Origin: Pseudomonas sp. ANT_H4
Lineage (GTDB): Bacteria > Pseudomonadota > Gammaproteobacteria > Pseudomonadales > Pseudomonadaceae
Length of the DNA: 58,126 bases
NCBI RefSeq assembly: GCF_008369295.1
Contig: NZ_VOBG01000031.1
Span: 1-58,126 of the forward strand
Reading direction: 5' to 3'
Both the position numbers and the translations under genes were made by a program. Below the pieces are notes generated by a model. It was not told the origin of the DNA. It worked only from the letters and a program-made list of their open reading frames with translations, and did not search any database. Positions 41,935 to 50,932 of this stretch are shown here, in pieces. Position 1 is the stretch's first letter, and every line of letters starts with the position of its first letter.

Positions 41935-42630
41935 TCAGGTCTCAGGGTTCAATAACCGATACCCCACTCCCGCCTCGGTCACGATAAACCTCGGCTGGGT
42001 GGGATCATCCGCCAGCTTCTGCCGCAGATGCCCGACCACAATCCGCAGGTAGTGGCTGTCTTCGGTATGGGTCGGGCCCCAGATGTCCTTGAGCAATTGC
42101 TGTTGCGTGATGACCCTCCCTGGATGACGCGCCAGTTGCGCCAGCACCGCATACTCTTTACGGGTCAGCGCCACCTCGGCACCGTCCAGCAATACCCGGC
42201 GATAGGCAAGGTCCACGGTCAACGGGCCAAAGTTCAGCGCCGCTTCCTGAGCCTCCCCCCCCGGAGCCTGGCGTAACAGGGCACGCACCCGCGCCAGAAA
42301 CTCCTGGATGCCAAAAGGCTTGGTCACATAGTCATTGGCGCCATTGTCCAGCGCCTCGACTTTCTGCCCTTCACTGGCGCGAACCGACAACACCAGCACC
42401 GGCACCGTCGACCACTCGCGAAACTCGCGCAGCACTTGCTGGCCGTCCATGTCCGGTAGGCCAAGGTCCAGCACCAGCAGGTCCGGTTTGCTCAACGCCG
42501 CCTGGGCCAGTCCTTCATTGCCGGTACCGGCCTCAATCACTTTATAGCCCTGAGAAGCCAGGCTGATGCGCAAAAATTTGCGGATCTGCGGTTCGTCGTC
42601 AATGACCAAAATCGTCGCAGTCTGGCTCAT
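41935..42630 (-). CDS. kdpE: KdpE, response regulator of potassium uptake
   Basis: The 231-residue OmpR-type regulator has an N-terminal receiver domain with Asp55 as phosphoacceptor (LVLDLGLPD), DD at 11-12 and Lys in the VTKPF motif. A C-terminal winged helix (about 130-228, ending in GVGYRL) binds the kdpF promoter. It is paired with KdpD, 47 bp upstream on the same strand. ATG 42630 gives the usual N-terminus; 42639 is in frame but has no better ribosome binding site. Confidence 0.95.
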   Translation of the reverse strand: MSQTATILVIDDEPQIRKFLRISLASQGYKVIEAGTGNEGLAQAALSKPDLLVLDLGLPDMDGQQVLREFREWSTVPVLVLSVRASEGQKVEALDNGANDYVTKPFGIQEFLARVRALLRQAPGGEAQEAALNFGPLTVDLAYRRVLLDGAEVALTRKEYAVLAQLARHPGRVITQQQLLKDIWGPTHTEDSHYLRIVVGHLRQKLADDPTQPRFIVTEAGVGYRLLNPET

Positions 42631-42677
42631 GGTATCCAATCAAAATCCGTTGATAGAAGAAAGTAGCGTACCTGGGT

Positions 42678-45329
42678 TCAAGGTTCGCTTTCCAGGCCGG
42701 GTTGAGTCTGCAATGGCAGGAACAAGGTGATGCACGTGCCCTGCCCTTCGATGCCCTCGGCCACACTGATATGCCCGCCGTGGGCACCGACCATGCCCTG
42801 GCAGATCGCCAGGCCAAGCCCGGTTCCCTGCCCGCCACGATCACCCCGGGCAGCGGTGTAGAACATGTCGAAAATCTTCGCCCGCTCGTCCTCGGGAATT
42901 CCGGGGCCTTCGTCGCTGACGGAAAAAAACAATTCCTTTTCAACAACACCCGCGCGCAGTTGAAGACGCCCGTGGGGCGGCGAAAAACGCGCGGCGTTTT
43001 CCAGCACATTAACCAGCGCCTGCTCAATCAAGGCCGCGTGAACATACAGTAACGGCAACTCAGCGGGTACGTCGGTACTCACCTGCAACGGTGCCAGCAC
43101 CGCCCGCAATCGGCCGAGGGAACTGCCGACGATATCGCCGGGCGACACCCAATCGCGCGCCAGCTTCAAGGCGCCGTGGCCGAGGCGGGTCATGTCCAGC
43201 AGGTTCTGGATGTAACGGTCCAGGCGTTCAGCTTCATCGCGGGTGCCTTCCAGCAATTCCCGGCGATCTTCCAGGGGAATGGCTTCGCCAAGAGCCAGCA
43301 GGCTGTCGATGCTGCCGCGCATGGAGGTCAGTGGGGTGCGCAAATCATGGGACACCGACGCCAGCAAAGCACTGCGCAGTTGCTCGGTTTCACCATGCAG
43401 ACGGGCCGCTTCCAGCTCCTGGGCCAACTGCGCACGGGCCAACGCCTGAGCCAGCGGTTGGCTCAAGGCGGTGAGCAAGCGACGGCGCTGGCCGCTCAGT
43501 TCCAGGCCGGCTTTCGGGCTGACACCGAGCAAGCCCAAAGGGCCTTCTTCGCCGGACAACGGCCACCACCACCAGCGGCCAAACGGCAAGGTGCCGGTGC
43601 CCATCCCCGCCGGCTGATCGTGTTGCCAGGCCCAATCGGCGGCGGCGCGCTCGGCCTCGGTAAAGGTGATCGGGCCGCCTGTCTCGATCTTCCAGTCGCC
43701 CTGCCCATCGCGGTTGACCAGGCACAGTTGCAAGTCGCGCCAGCCTTCCAGGTGATGGGCAGCCGCACTGATCACCGCCTGGCGATCGGTGGCAGCGGTG
43801 AGTTTGCGCGACAGGTCCAACAGTTCGCTGGTTTCTTCCTGAGTGTCGCGCAGCGCCTGCAATTGCCGACGTTGGCGCGCAGCCAGGTTGCCGGTCAACG
43901 CCGCCATCAGCAGGAAGAACAACAGGGTCAACACATCTTCTTCACGCTGGATAGCGAAGGAGAAATTCGGCGGAATAAACAAGAAGTCGTAGGTCAAGAA
44001 CGACAGCGCCGCACAGGCCAGCGCCGGGCCAAGACTGCTGCGCACCGCTACCAGCAGCACGGCGGCGAGGAATACCAGAGAGATGTTGGGCAACGGCAAG
44101 ACGCTGGACACCGCCCAGGCCAATCCGCTGGCCAGCACCGTCGCCAGCAGCGCCAGGAGGTAGTCGAACCACACCAGCCCGTGGACATCGGGCAAGCGTG
44201 ACGGGGCCGGTGCTTCATCGCTGTCGAGGACGTTAATTTCCAGGCCCCGTGCGTTACGCAACAACCGCGCCGCCAGCCCGCCGCCGAACAGCATGCGCTG
44301 CCAGCGTGGTCGCGACTGCCCCACCAGCACCAGGCTGGCACGGCGCTCGGCGGCATGCTGGATCAAGGTCTTGGCCACTTCGCCAGCGCGTAGCAACACC
44401 ACCTCGCCGCCAAGCCGTTCAGCCAGTTGCTGGGCATTTTGCAGATGCAGGCGTGACCGCTCATCCTGTACACGGCCGTTGTCGACATGCACCAGGCTCC
44501 AGGGCAAATGCCGACGCTGGGCTACGCGACTGGCGTGGCGTACCAGGCGCTCGGCGTGGGCATCGCCATCGACACCCACCAGCAAGCGCCCGCGCACGGC
44601 GGGCGCAGCCTGGCCCAGCTGTCGATAACCCTGGGCCAGATCGTCGTCGACGTGGGCGGCGGCGGTTTGCATCGCCAACTCGCGCAGAGCCATAAGGTTA
44701 GTCTGGGTGAAAAACGCATCGATGGCCGCACGGGCCTGCTCCGGCACGTAGACTTTGCCGTCCCGCAGACGCTCCAGCAGCTCACGGGATGGCAGGTCGA
44801 TCAGCAGCAGTTCATCGGCTTCCTGCAACACCCAGTCGGGCAGGGTTTCGCGCACCTGCACGCCGGTGATGCCGCGCACCTGATCGTTGAGGCTTTCCAG
44901 GTGCTGGACGTTGACCGTGGTGAAGACGTTGATACCAGCTGCGAGCAGTTCCTGGATGTCTTGCCAGCGCTTTTCGTGGCGGCTGCCGGGGGCGTTGCTG
45001 TGGGCCAGTTCGTCCACCAGTACCAGCTTGGGCTTGGCGGCGAGCAGACCGTCAAGGTCCATTTCCTCCAGCATCACGCCTCGGTACTCGGAGCGCAGCA
45101 AAGGCTGCTGCGGCAAACCGCTGAGCAAGGCTTCAGTCTCAGCTCGGCCGTGGGTTTCCACTATCCCGGCGATCAGCCTTACACCTTGGCGCAATTGAGT
45201 GTGTGCAGCCTGAAGCATGGCGTAGGTCTTGCCCACACCTGGGGCGGCACCGAGGAAGACTTTGAGCCGGCCACGGCCGTCCCGGGGTAGATCGGCTAAC
45301 AGGGCATCGGCACGGCCGGAGTCGCTCAT
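42678..45329 (-). CDS. kdpD: KdpD, sensor histidine kinase for potassium limitation
   Basis: The 883-residue kinase has a cytoplasmic KdpD domain (about 20-230) with Walker A GAAPGVGKT and DELAHSNAPG. A Usp-like domain (about 245-370), four transmembrane helices (about 395-495), a GAF-like region (about 520-640) and a HisKA domain with the phosphorylated His in VSHDLRTPLTS follow, then HATPase (GTGLGLAICQG). It phosphorylates KdpE when external K+ is low. Its length is typical. Confidence 0.96.
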   Translation of the reverse strand: MSDSGRADALLADLPRDGRGRLKVFLGAAPGVGKTYAMLQAAHTQLRQGVRLIAGIVETHGRAETEALLSGLPQQPLLRSEYRGVMLEEMDLDGLLAAKPKLVLVDELAHSNAPGSRHEKRWQDIQELLAAGINVFTTVNVQHLESLNDQVRGITGVQVRETLPDWVLQEADELLLIDLPSRELLERLRDGKVYVPEQARAAIDAFFTQTNLMALRELAMQTAAAHVDDDLAQGYRQLGQAAPAVRGRLLVGVDGDAHAERLVRHASRVAQRRHLPWSLVHVDNGRVQDERSRLHLQNAQQLAERLGGEVVLLRAGEVAKTLIQHAAERRASLVLVGQSRPRWQRMLFGGGLAARLLRNARGLEINVLDSDEAPAPSRLPDVHGLVWFDYLLALLATVLASGLAWAVSSVLPLPNISLVFLAAVLLVAVRSSLGPALACAALSFLTYDFLFIPPNFSFAIQREEDVLTLLFFLLMAALTGNLAARQRRQLQALRDTQEETSELLDLSRKLTAATDRQAVISAAAHHLEGWRDLQLCLVNRDGQGDWKIETGGPITFTEAERAAADWAWQHDQPAGMGTGTLPFGRWWWWPLSGEEGPLGLLGVSPKAGLELSGQRRRLLTALSQPLAQALARAQLAQELEAARLHGETEQLRSALLASVSHDLRTPLTSMRGSIDSLLALGEAIPLEDRRELLEGTRDEAERLDRYIQNLLDMTRLGHGALKLARDWVSPGDIVGSSLGRLRAVLAPLQVSTDVPAELPLLYVHAALIEQALVNVLENAARFSPPHGRLQLRAGVVEKELFFSVSDEGPGIPEDERAKIFDMFYTAARGDRGGQGTGLGLAICQGMVGAHGGHISVAEGIEGQGTCITLFLPLQTQPGLESEP

Positions 45330-45375
45330 GCGCAGGGTTTCCTTCTGGTGTTTATGTAGAGTTTTTCAGACTGTC

Positions 45376-45395
45376 ATCGCGGGCAAGCCCGCGAT
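45376..45395. repeat. REP-type palindrome between kdpC and kdpD
   Basis: ATCGCGGGC (45376-45384) and GCCCGCGAT (45387-45395) are separated by AA. Such a hairpin can lower read-through from kdpC into kdpD or protect the kdpFABC mRNA end. Confidence 0.7.
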
Positions 45396-45411
45396 TGGCG
45401 GTGCCTACTGT

Positions 45412-45957
45412 TTATAACGCTTGCAGGGCCATGTTCAGCTCCAGCACATTCACTACTGGCGGCCCTACCAGCGGCTGCTCGATGTGAGCAGCCATCAAGC
45501 GCTCCAGTGTGGCCACCGGCAGATTGCGTGCGGCGGCGACCCGCGCCAGTTGATAGGCAATCGCTTGCGGTGGCAAGTGTGGATCAAGACCGCTGCCGGA
45601 GGTAGTCAGCAGCGCCAGTGGCACCGGCCCCTGGCTTGAGACGAGCAATTTATTGGCATCGTCAAACACCCGCGTGGCCAGCGCCGGGTTACTTGGCCCC
45701 AGGTTGCTGGCGCCGCTGGCCACGGTAGCAAAGGCACCGGCGGACGGCCGTGGGTGGAACCAGCCGTCACCAGTAAAGTCCTGGGCAATCAGGCTGGAAC
45801 CACGCACCTTGCCGTCGGCATCGCGCACCAGGCTGCCATTGGCCTGGTCAGGGAAGGCGACTTGCGCCACGCCAGTGACAACCAGGGGGTAAGCCACGCC
45901 GGTAATCAGGGTCATCAACACCAGCAGGCTAAGGGCCGGGCGGATAATGTTGGACAT
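45412..45957 (-). CDS. kdpC: KdpC, potassium-transporting ATPase subunit C
   Basis: The 181-residue protein has one N-terminal transmembrane helix (about 8-28) and a periplasmic domain with GSLIAQDFTGDGWFHPRPSA and TSGSGLDPHLPPQAI, the KdpC signatures. KdpC stabilises the KdpFABC complex and assists nucleotide binding by KdpB. GAGGA lies 7 nt before ATG 45957. The gene lies 103 bp downstream of kdpB. Confidence 0.96.
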   Translation of the reverse strand: MSNIIRPALSLLVLMTLITGVAYPLVVTGVAQVAFPDQANGSLVRDADGKVRGSSLIAQDFTGDGWFHPRPSAGAFATVASGASNLGPSNPALATRVFDDANKLLVSSQGPVPLALLTTSGSGLDPHLPPQAIAYQLARVAAARNLPVATLERLMAAHIEQPLVGPPVVNVLELNMALQAL

Positions 45958-46060
45958 TTCATATTCCTCAATTCGTTGAACAAAACGGCGTTGTGGTGAG
46001 AGGCTTTTGTGGAGAGGAGATACCCCCCTCTCGGCACAACAAGTCCCCTCACAACAGGGC

Positions 46061-48118
46061 TTAAACCAAGTGCAACGCCGTCAACAGCATGTCGATCGCC
46101 TTGATCCCCACGAACGGCACCAGAAGCCCGCCGACGCCATAGATCAACAGGTTGCGACGCAGCAACGCCGCCGCACTCGCCGCCTGCACCCGCACACCGC
46201 GCAGGGCCAGCGGGATCAGCACGACAATAATCAGCGCGTTAAACACGATGGCCGAGAGGATCGCGCTCTGCGGGCTGCTCAGGTGCATCACGTTGAGCAC
46301 GCCCAGTTGCGGGTAGATCGAGGCGAACAGCGCCGGCAGGATGGCGAAGTACTTGGCCACGTCGTTAGCGATGGAAAAGGTCGTCAGCGCGCCACGGGTC
46401 ACCAGCAATTCCTTGCCGATCTGCACCACGTCCAGCAGCTTGGTCGGGTCGCTGTCGAGGTCGACCATGTTCGCCGCCTCGCGGGCCGCTTGTGTGCCGT
46501 CGTTCATGGCCATGCCGACGTCAGCCTGGGCCAGCGCCGGGGCGTCGTTGGCGCCGTCGCCGCACATGGCGACCAGGCGGCCGTCGTTCTGTTCATGGCG
46601 AATGCGCGCCAGCTTTTTCTCCGGTGTGGCTTCGGCCAGTACGTCATCGACACCCGCCTCGGCGGCAATCGCAGCAGCGGTCAACGGGTTGTCACCGGTC
46701 ACCATTACCGTGCGAATCCCCAGCTTGCGCAGCTCGGCGAAACGCTCGCGAATGCCAGGCTTGACCACGTCCTTGAGGTGAATCGCCCCCAACAACTTGC
46801 CATCGGCGCACACCAGCAACGGCGTGCCGCCGCTCTGGGCGATCTTGTCGATTTCACGGGACAGCGCCGGCAGCAGGTCGCTACGTTGCAGACCGATAAA
46901 GGCCAGCAGCGAATCCACCGCGCCCTTGCGGTACACGCGCCCTTGATAGTCGACACCAGACAAGCGCGTTTCGGCACTGAACGGCACGCTAGTCAGTTCT
47001 TCGCTCGACGGTTCGGCTTGCGGGTGCAGGGCTCGCAGGTACTCGACAATGGACTTGCCTTCGGCGGTGTCGTCAGCCAGGGACGCCAACAGTGCGCCTT
47101 CGGCCAGTTCCTTGCCGCTGACACCTGGGGCCGCATACACGGCAGTGCAACGACGATTACCGAAGGTGATCGTGCCGGTCTTGTCCAGCAACAGCACATG
47201 TACGTCCCCCGCCGCTTCCACGGCGCGGCCAGACTTGGCGATCACGTTCAGGCGCACCAAGCGGTCCATGCCGGCAATGCCGATGGCCGACAGCAGGCCA
47301 CCGATGGTGGTAGGAATAAGCGTCACCAACAGTGCGACCAGGAACACCAGCGGCAGGCTGCCATTGGCGAAGTGGGCGAACGGCTGCAGGGTCACGACCA
47401 CTAGCAGGAAGATCAGGGTCAGGCCGATCAGCAGAATGTCCAGCGCCACTTCGTTGGGGGTTTTCTGGCGTTTGGCGCCTTCTACCAGGGCGATCATGCG
47501 GTCCAGCGTCGACTCACCGGGGTTGGCGGTGATACGAATCATCAGCCAGTCCGAGACCAGCCGGGTATTGCCGGTGACGGCCGAACGGTCGCCGCCGGAT
47601 TCGCGGATCACTGGCGCGGATTCACCGGTGATGGCCGCTTCGTTGACCGCAGCAATCCCTTCGATGACTTCGCCGTCACCGGGGATCATTTCCCCGGCGG
47701 CGACACGTACCACATCACCTTTGCGCAGGCTGGTAGCCGGGACGACCTTGAAGCTGCCGTCGGCTTCCTTGCGCCGTGCACTAAGGCCTTCGCTGCCAGC
47801 CTTGAGGCTGTCGGCGCGGGCCTTGCCGCGACCTTCAGCCAAGGCTTCGGCGAAGTTGGCGAACAGCACGGTGAACCACAGCCACACGGCGATTTGCACG
47901 GCGACAAAGGTCGGCACAGCGACGTCTGGTATGAAGCACAGGACGGTGGTGAGAATCGCGGTCAGTTCGACCACCAGCATCACCGGCGAGCGCTTCAGTT
48001 GGCGCGGGTCCAGCTTGACGAAGGCCTGGATCAGCGCCGGGCGCCACAGGGCCGACATCGCGGTTTTTGTAGGCTCCGGGGCTTTCACCGGGGCAGCATT
48101 TTTGGCAGGCATATTCAT
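46061..48118 (-). CDS. kdpB: KdpB, P-type ATPase subunit of the K+ transporter
   Basis: The 685-residue P-type ATPase has the TGESAPV actuator loop, phosphorylated Asp312 in DKTGT, the nucleotide domain and the hinge GDGANDAPALAQADVG; seven transmembrane segments are spread around these. KdpB hydrolyses ATP to drive K+ uptake through KdpA. ATG 48118 is preferred because AGGGG is 8 nt upstream; ATG 48124 is too close. It starts 12 bp after kdpA. Confidence 0.96.
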   Translation of the reverse strand: MNMPAKNAAPVKAPEPTKTAMSALWRPALIQAFVKLDPRQLKRSPVMLVVELTAILTTVLCFIPDVAVPTFVAVQIAVWLWFTVLFANFAEALAEGRGKARADSLKAGSEGLSARRKEADGSFKVVPATSLRKGDVVRVAAGEMIPGDGEVIEGIAAVNEAAITGESAPVIRESGGDRSAVTGNTRLVSDWLMIRITANPGESTLDRMIALVEGAKRQKTPNEVALDILLIGLTLIFLLVVVTLQPFAHFANGSLPLVFLVALLVTLIPTTIGGLLSAIGIAGMDRLVRLNVIAKSGRAVEAAGDVHVLLLDKTGTITFGNRRCTAVYAAPGVSGKELAEGALLASLADDTAEGKSIVEYLRALHPQAEPSSEELTSVPFSAETRLSGVDYQGRVYRKGAVDSLLAFIGLQRSDLLPALSREIDKIAQSGGTPLLVCADGKLLGAIHLKDVVKPGIRERFAELRKLGIRTVMVTGDNPLTAAAIAAEAGVDDVLAEATPEKKLARIRHEQNDGRLVAMCGDGANDAPALAQADVGMAMNDGTQAAREAANMVDLDSDPTKLLDVVQIGKELLVTRGALTTFSIANDVAKYFAILPALFASIYPQLGVLNVMHLSSPQSAILSAIVFNALIIVVLIPLALRGVRVQAASAAALLRRNLLIYGVGGLLVPFVGIKAIDMLLTALHLV

Positions 48119-48130
48119 TTCCATATCCCC

Positions 48131-49825
48131 TTAGAAGCCCATACTCAAGTGTTCAGCAATCGGACCCAGCGCCAGCGTCGGCAGGAAGGTCAAGCCGCCC
48201 ACCAGCAAAATGGTCACGGTCAACAGGGTCACGAACAGCGGGCCATGGGTCGGGAAGCTGTTCTGGCCAATCGGTGCACTCTTCTTCATCGCCAGGCTGC
48301 CGGCCAGGGCCAGTACCGGGAGGATGTAGCCGAAGCGGCCGATCAACATGCCCAGACCCAGCATCAGGTTGTGGAACGGGGTGTTGGCACCGAAACCACC
48401 AAACGCCGACCAGTTGTTGGCACCGGCCGAGGTGTAGGCATAGAGCAACTGACTGAAACCATGGGGGCCAGGATTACTGACGGCCGCCGCAGGGCCAGGC
48501 AGGCTGGCGGCGATGGCGCTGAGCACCAGTACGCCTACCGGCATCACCAGCAAGGTCACCACCAGCAGTTGCACTTCCTTGGCCTGGAGTTTCTTGCCCA
48601 GGTATTCCGGGGTGCGGCCAATCATCAATCCGGCGAGAAACACCGCAATCAGTACGTTGAGCAACATGCCGTACATGCCGGCACCGACACCGCCGAAGAT
48701 CACTTCGCCGACCATCATGTTGACCAGCGCGACCATTCCACTCAGCGGGCTAAGGCTGTCTTGCATGCCGTTGACCGAGCCGTTGGACGCCGCGGTGGTG
48801 GTCACTGACCACAACACAGTGCCGGTGGTGCCGAAACGCGATTCCTTGCCTTCCAGCGGCGCGGTCTGTTCGACGGCGGCGTTGTTCAGGGTTGGGTTGG
48901 GTTGGTATTCAGACCACAGCGACACCGAGCCGCCGATCAGGAACAACGCCAGCATGCAAGCGAGGATCGCCCGGCTCTGACGCAGATCTTTCACGTAGTG
49001 ACCGAAAGTGAACACCAGGGCCGCCGGGATCAGAATGATCGAGGCCACTTCAAACAGGTTGGCCCACGCGGTTGGGTCCTCAAACGGATGCGCTGAGTTG
49101 ACCCCGAAGAAACCGCCGCCGTTGGTGCCCAATTGCTTGATGGCAATCTGGCTAGCTGCTGGCCCGAGCGGGATCACTTGATCCACGCCTTGCATCGTCA
49201 CCGCGCCAACGTAGTGGGCGAAGGTTTGCGGCACACCCTGCCAGACTAGGAACAACGCCAGCACCAGGCACAACGGCAACAGGCCGTAGAGGGTGGCGCG
49301 GGTCATGTCGACCCAGAAGTTGCCCAGGGTAGTAGCCGATTTGCGACCGATGCCACGGCACAACGCAACCAACACGGCCAGGCCGGTGGCAGCGCTGACG
49401 AAGTTCTGCACGGTGAGCCCGGCCATCTGGCTGAGGTAGCTCAGGGACGCTTCACCGCTGTAGGACTGCCAGTTGGTGTTGGTCATGAAACTGACTGCGG
49501 TGTTGAAGGCCAACGTCCATTCCTGACCCGGCAATTTCTGCGGGTTAAGAGGCAGGTAGTCCTGGAACAGCAGGATCGAGAACAACAGCACGAAACCCGC
49601 AAGGTTGAAGGCAAGCAAAGCCAGGGCGTATTTCTGCCAGCTCTGCTCGGCCTGCGCATCGACGCCTGCGATGCGATAACACACGCGCTCCACCGGGCCG
49701 AAAACCGGGGTCAGCCAGGTTCGCTGGCCTTCCATCACCTTGTAGTAGAACCGCCCCAAAAATGGCGCCGGAACCAGTACCACGGCAAAGAAGGCGATGA
49801 TCAGCCAATAGTCATAACTGTACAT
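48131..49825 (-). CDS. kdpA: KdpA, K+-binding and channel subunit
   Basis: The 564-residue membrane protein has about ten transmembrane helices and four selectivity-filter-like loops, including SFMTNTNWQSYSGE, KQLGTNGGGFFGVNSAHPFE, TTTAASNGSVNG and SAGANNWSAFGG. It binds and passes K+ and is driven by KdpB. AGGAG is 5 nt before ATG 49825. The longer upstream frame is not membrane-like and overlaps kdpF. Confidence 0.97.
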   Translation of the reverse strand: MYSYDYWLIIAFFAVVLVPAPFLGRFYYKVMEGQRTWLTPVFGPVERVCYRIAGVDAQAEQSWQKYALALLAFNLAGFVLLFSILLFQDYLPLNPQKLPGQEWTLAFNTAVSFMTNTNWQSYSGEASLSYLSQMAGLTVQNFVSAATGLAVLVALCRGIGRKSATTLGNFWVDMTRATLYGLLPLCLVLALFLVWQGVPQTFAHYVGAVTMQGVDQVIPLGPAASQIAIKQLGTNGGGFFGVNSAHPFEDPTAWANLFEVASIILIPAALVFTFGHYVKDLRQSRAILACMLALFLIGGSVSLWSEYQPNPTLNNAAVEQTAPLEGKESRFGTTGTVLWSVTTTAASNGSVNGMQDSLSPLSGMVALVNMMVGEVIFGGVGAGMYGMLLNVLIAVFLAGLMIGRTPEYLGKKLQAKEVQLLVVTLLVMPVGVLVLSAIAASLPGPAAAVSNPGPHGFSQLLYAYTSAGANNWSAFGGFGANTPFHNLMLGLGMLIGRFGYILPVLALAGSLAMKKSAPIGQNSFPTHGPLFVTLLTVTILLVGGLTFLPTLALGPIAEHLSMGF

Positions 49826-49833
49826 AGCCGCTC

Positions 49834-49923
49834 CTAGTTCCGATCCGCGCGTAACAGCGCAACCAGCAGATAAATGAACAGCGCCACGGCCAATAGCAGT
49901 GACACCCCGTCCAGAACGCTCAT
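49834..49923 (-). CDS. kdpF: KdpF, 29-residue stabilising subunit
   Basis: The 29-residue peptide MSVLDGVSLLLAVALFIYLL plus a basic tail has one transmembrane helix and matches the size and form of KdpF. It is the first gene of the operon, 8 bp before kdpA, and stabilises the KdpABC complex. AGAAA before the ATG is a weak ribosome binding site. The operon promoter and KdpE sites should lie upstream at 49924 onward, which I could not pinpoint. Confidence 0.9.
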   Translation of the reverse strand: MSVLDGVSLLLAVALFIYLLVALLRADRN

Positions 49924-50088
49924 GGAAGTTTCTCCGTTGTACGGCGATTGCCGAGTGTGGGGGTATTGTCCGCAGGAGCACCGTAAAGGAACGAGAGCGA
50001 GGGTATGGGCAGGGCGTAAAGAACGCGTAAAGAGTGGGGTTGTGCGCAGGTTACAGGGGGCTTTGGGGGTTAGTGGGGGCTGATCAAC

Positions 50089-50345
50089 TGTGGGAGCAAA
50101 GGCTGGGCTGGGTACATATCCGTTGCTGCGGTAACGGCGGCTTGGGGTTACGCCCTTACGGCGTGTCACTTTGAAAAGCCCAAAGTAACCAAAGGCTCTT
50201 GCCCCACCACTTGGTGCCTCGCTGTGGCTCGGCATGCCTTCACTCCGGCATTACTCCGTGGGCCGCCGCGATGGGCCATCCCTGGCCCAGCGCGGCTAAA
50301 CCGGCGTCCTGCCGGTTTACCCACGGATCAATACCTGCGTTCAGC
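50089..50345. repeat. Long Pseudomonas-type intergenic repeat
   Basis: The stretch contains segments I recognise as recurring in intergenic DNA of fluorescent pseudomonads (CGTTGCTGCGGTAACGGCGG, TTACGCCCTTACGGCG, AAAGTAACCAAAGGCT, CTCGCTGTGGCTCGGC). No gene is supported. Part of the roughly 1-kb gap between kdpF and the permease (49924-50932), whose other contents are the REPIN copies below. Confidence 0.5.
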
Positions 50346-50454
50346 CATCGTGGTTAACGGGGCGCCTTAGATCAAGATCAAGATCAAAAGCAAGAGCACG
50401 GCGGCCTGGTAGCCGACCTGAGTGGTGAGAAGCAAGAGCGTATCTACTGCCACT

Positions 50455-50566
50455 GTAGGAGCGAGCTTGCTCGCGAAAAACGTTAACGATGACGCGGGCA
50501 TCCTGAATCACCACCGCACCCTCAGGTTCTTCACGAGCAAGAACTAGGCATCCCCCTCGCGCCTAC
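50455..50566. repeat. REPIN-like repeat, copy 2
   Basis: Starts GTAGGAGCGAGCTTGCTCGC, contains CGTTAACGATGACGCGGGC and ends near GCCTACA. It shares the inner CACCCTCAGGTTCTTC-type block with copies 1 and 3. Confidence 0.75.
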
Positions 50567-50634
50567 AAAAAAACGGATTGACGCTGGCCCTTGATCTGCT
50601 TTTGATCTATCTGAAGCGAACATAGCCCCCATCT

Positions 50635-50738
50635 GTAGGAGCGAGCTTGCTCGCGATGATCGTTAACGATAACGCGGGCTTCCTGAGTCACCACGGCACC
50701 CCCAGGTTTTCGCGAGCAAGAACTAGGCGTCCCCCTCA
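50635..50738. repeat. REPIN-like repeat, copy 3
   Basis: Starts GTAGGAGCGAGCTTGCTCGC and contains CGTTAACGATAACGCGGGC. It is in the same orientation as copy 2, 180 bp away start to start. Confidence 0.75.
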
Positions 50739-50932
50739 AGAGATGTGTAGATACCCATGTCGCAATGGCGCCAGACCAGACACCAGCGCCCTGATCTGGT
50801 GCGCTACAGAACATATTCAAACGCCAAACCATCCTCCCGACGACAGTTCAGCGACTTTACGACACTGATTTGCAGGCTGGCATGGCCGCTGCAATGCCTT
50901 GAAACATTCCAAACCGTTCAGGGAGCAGCACA

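Noticed and set aside
46007..47404. Long frame antisense to kdpB
   Set aside because: Gln/His/Arg-rich shadow of the KdpB coding sequence.
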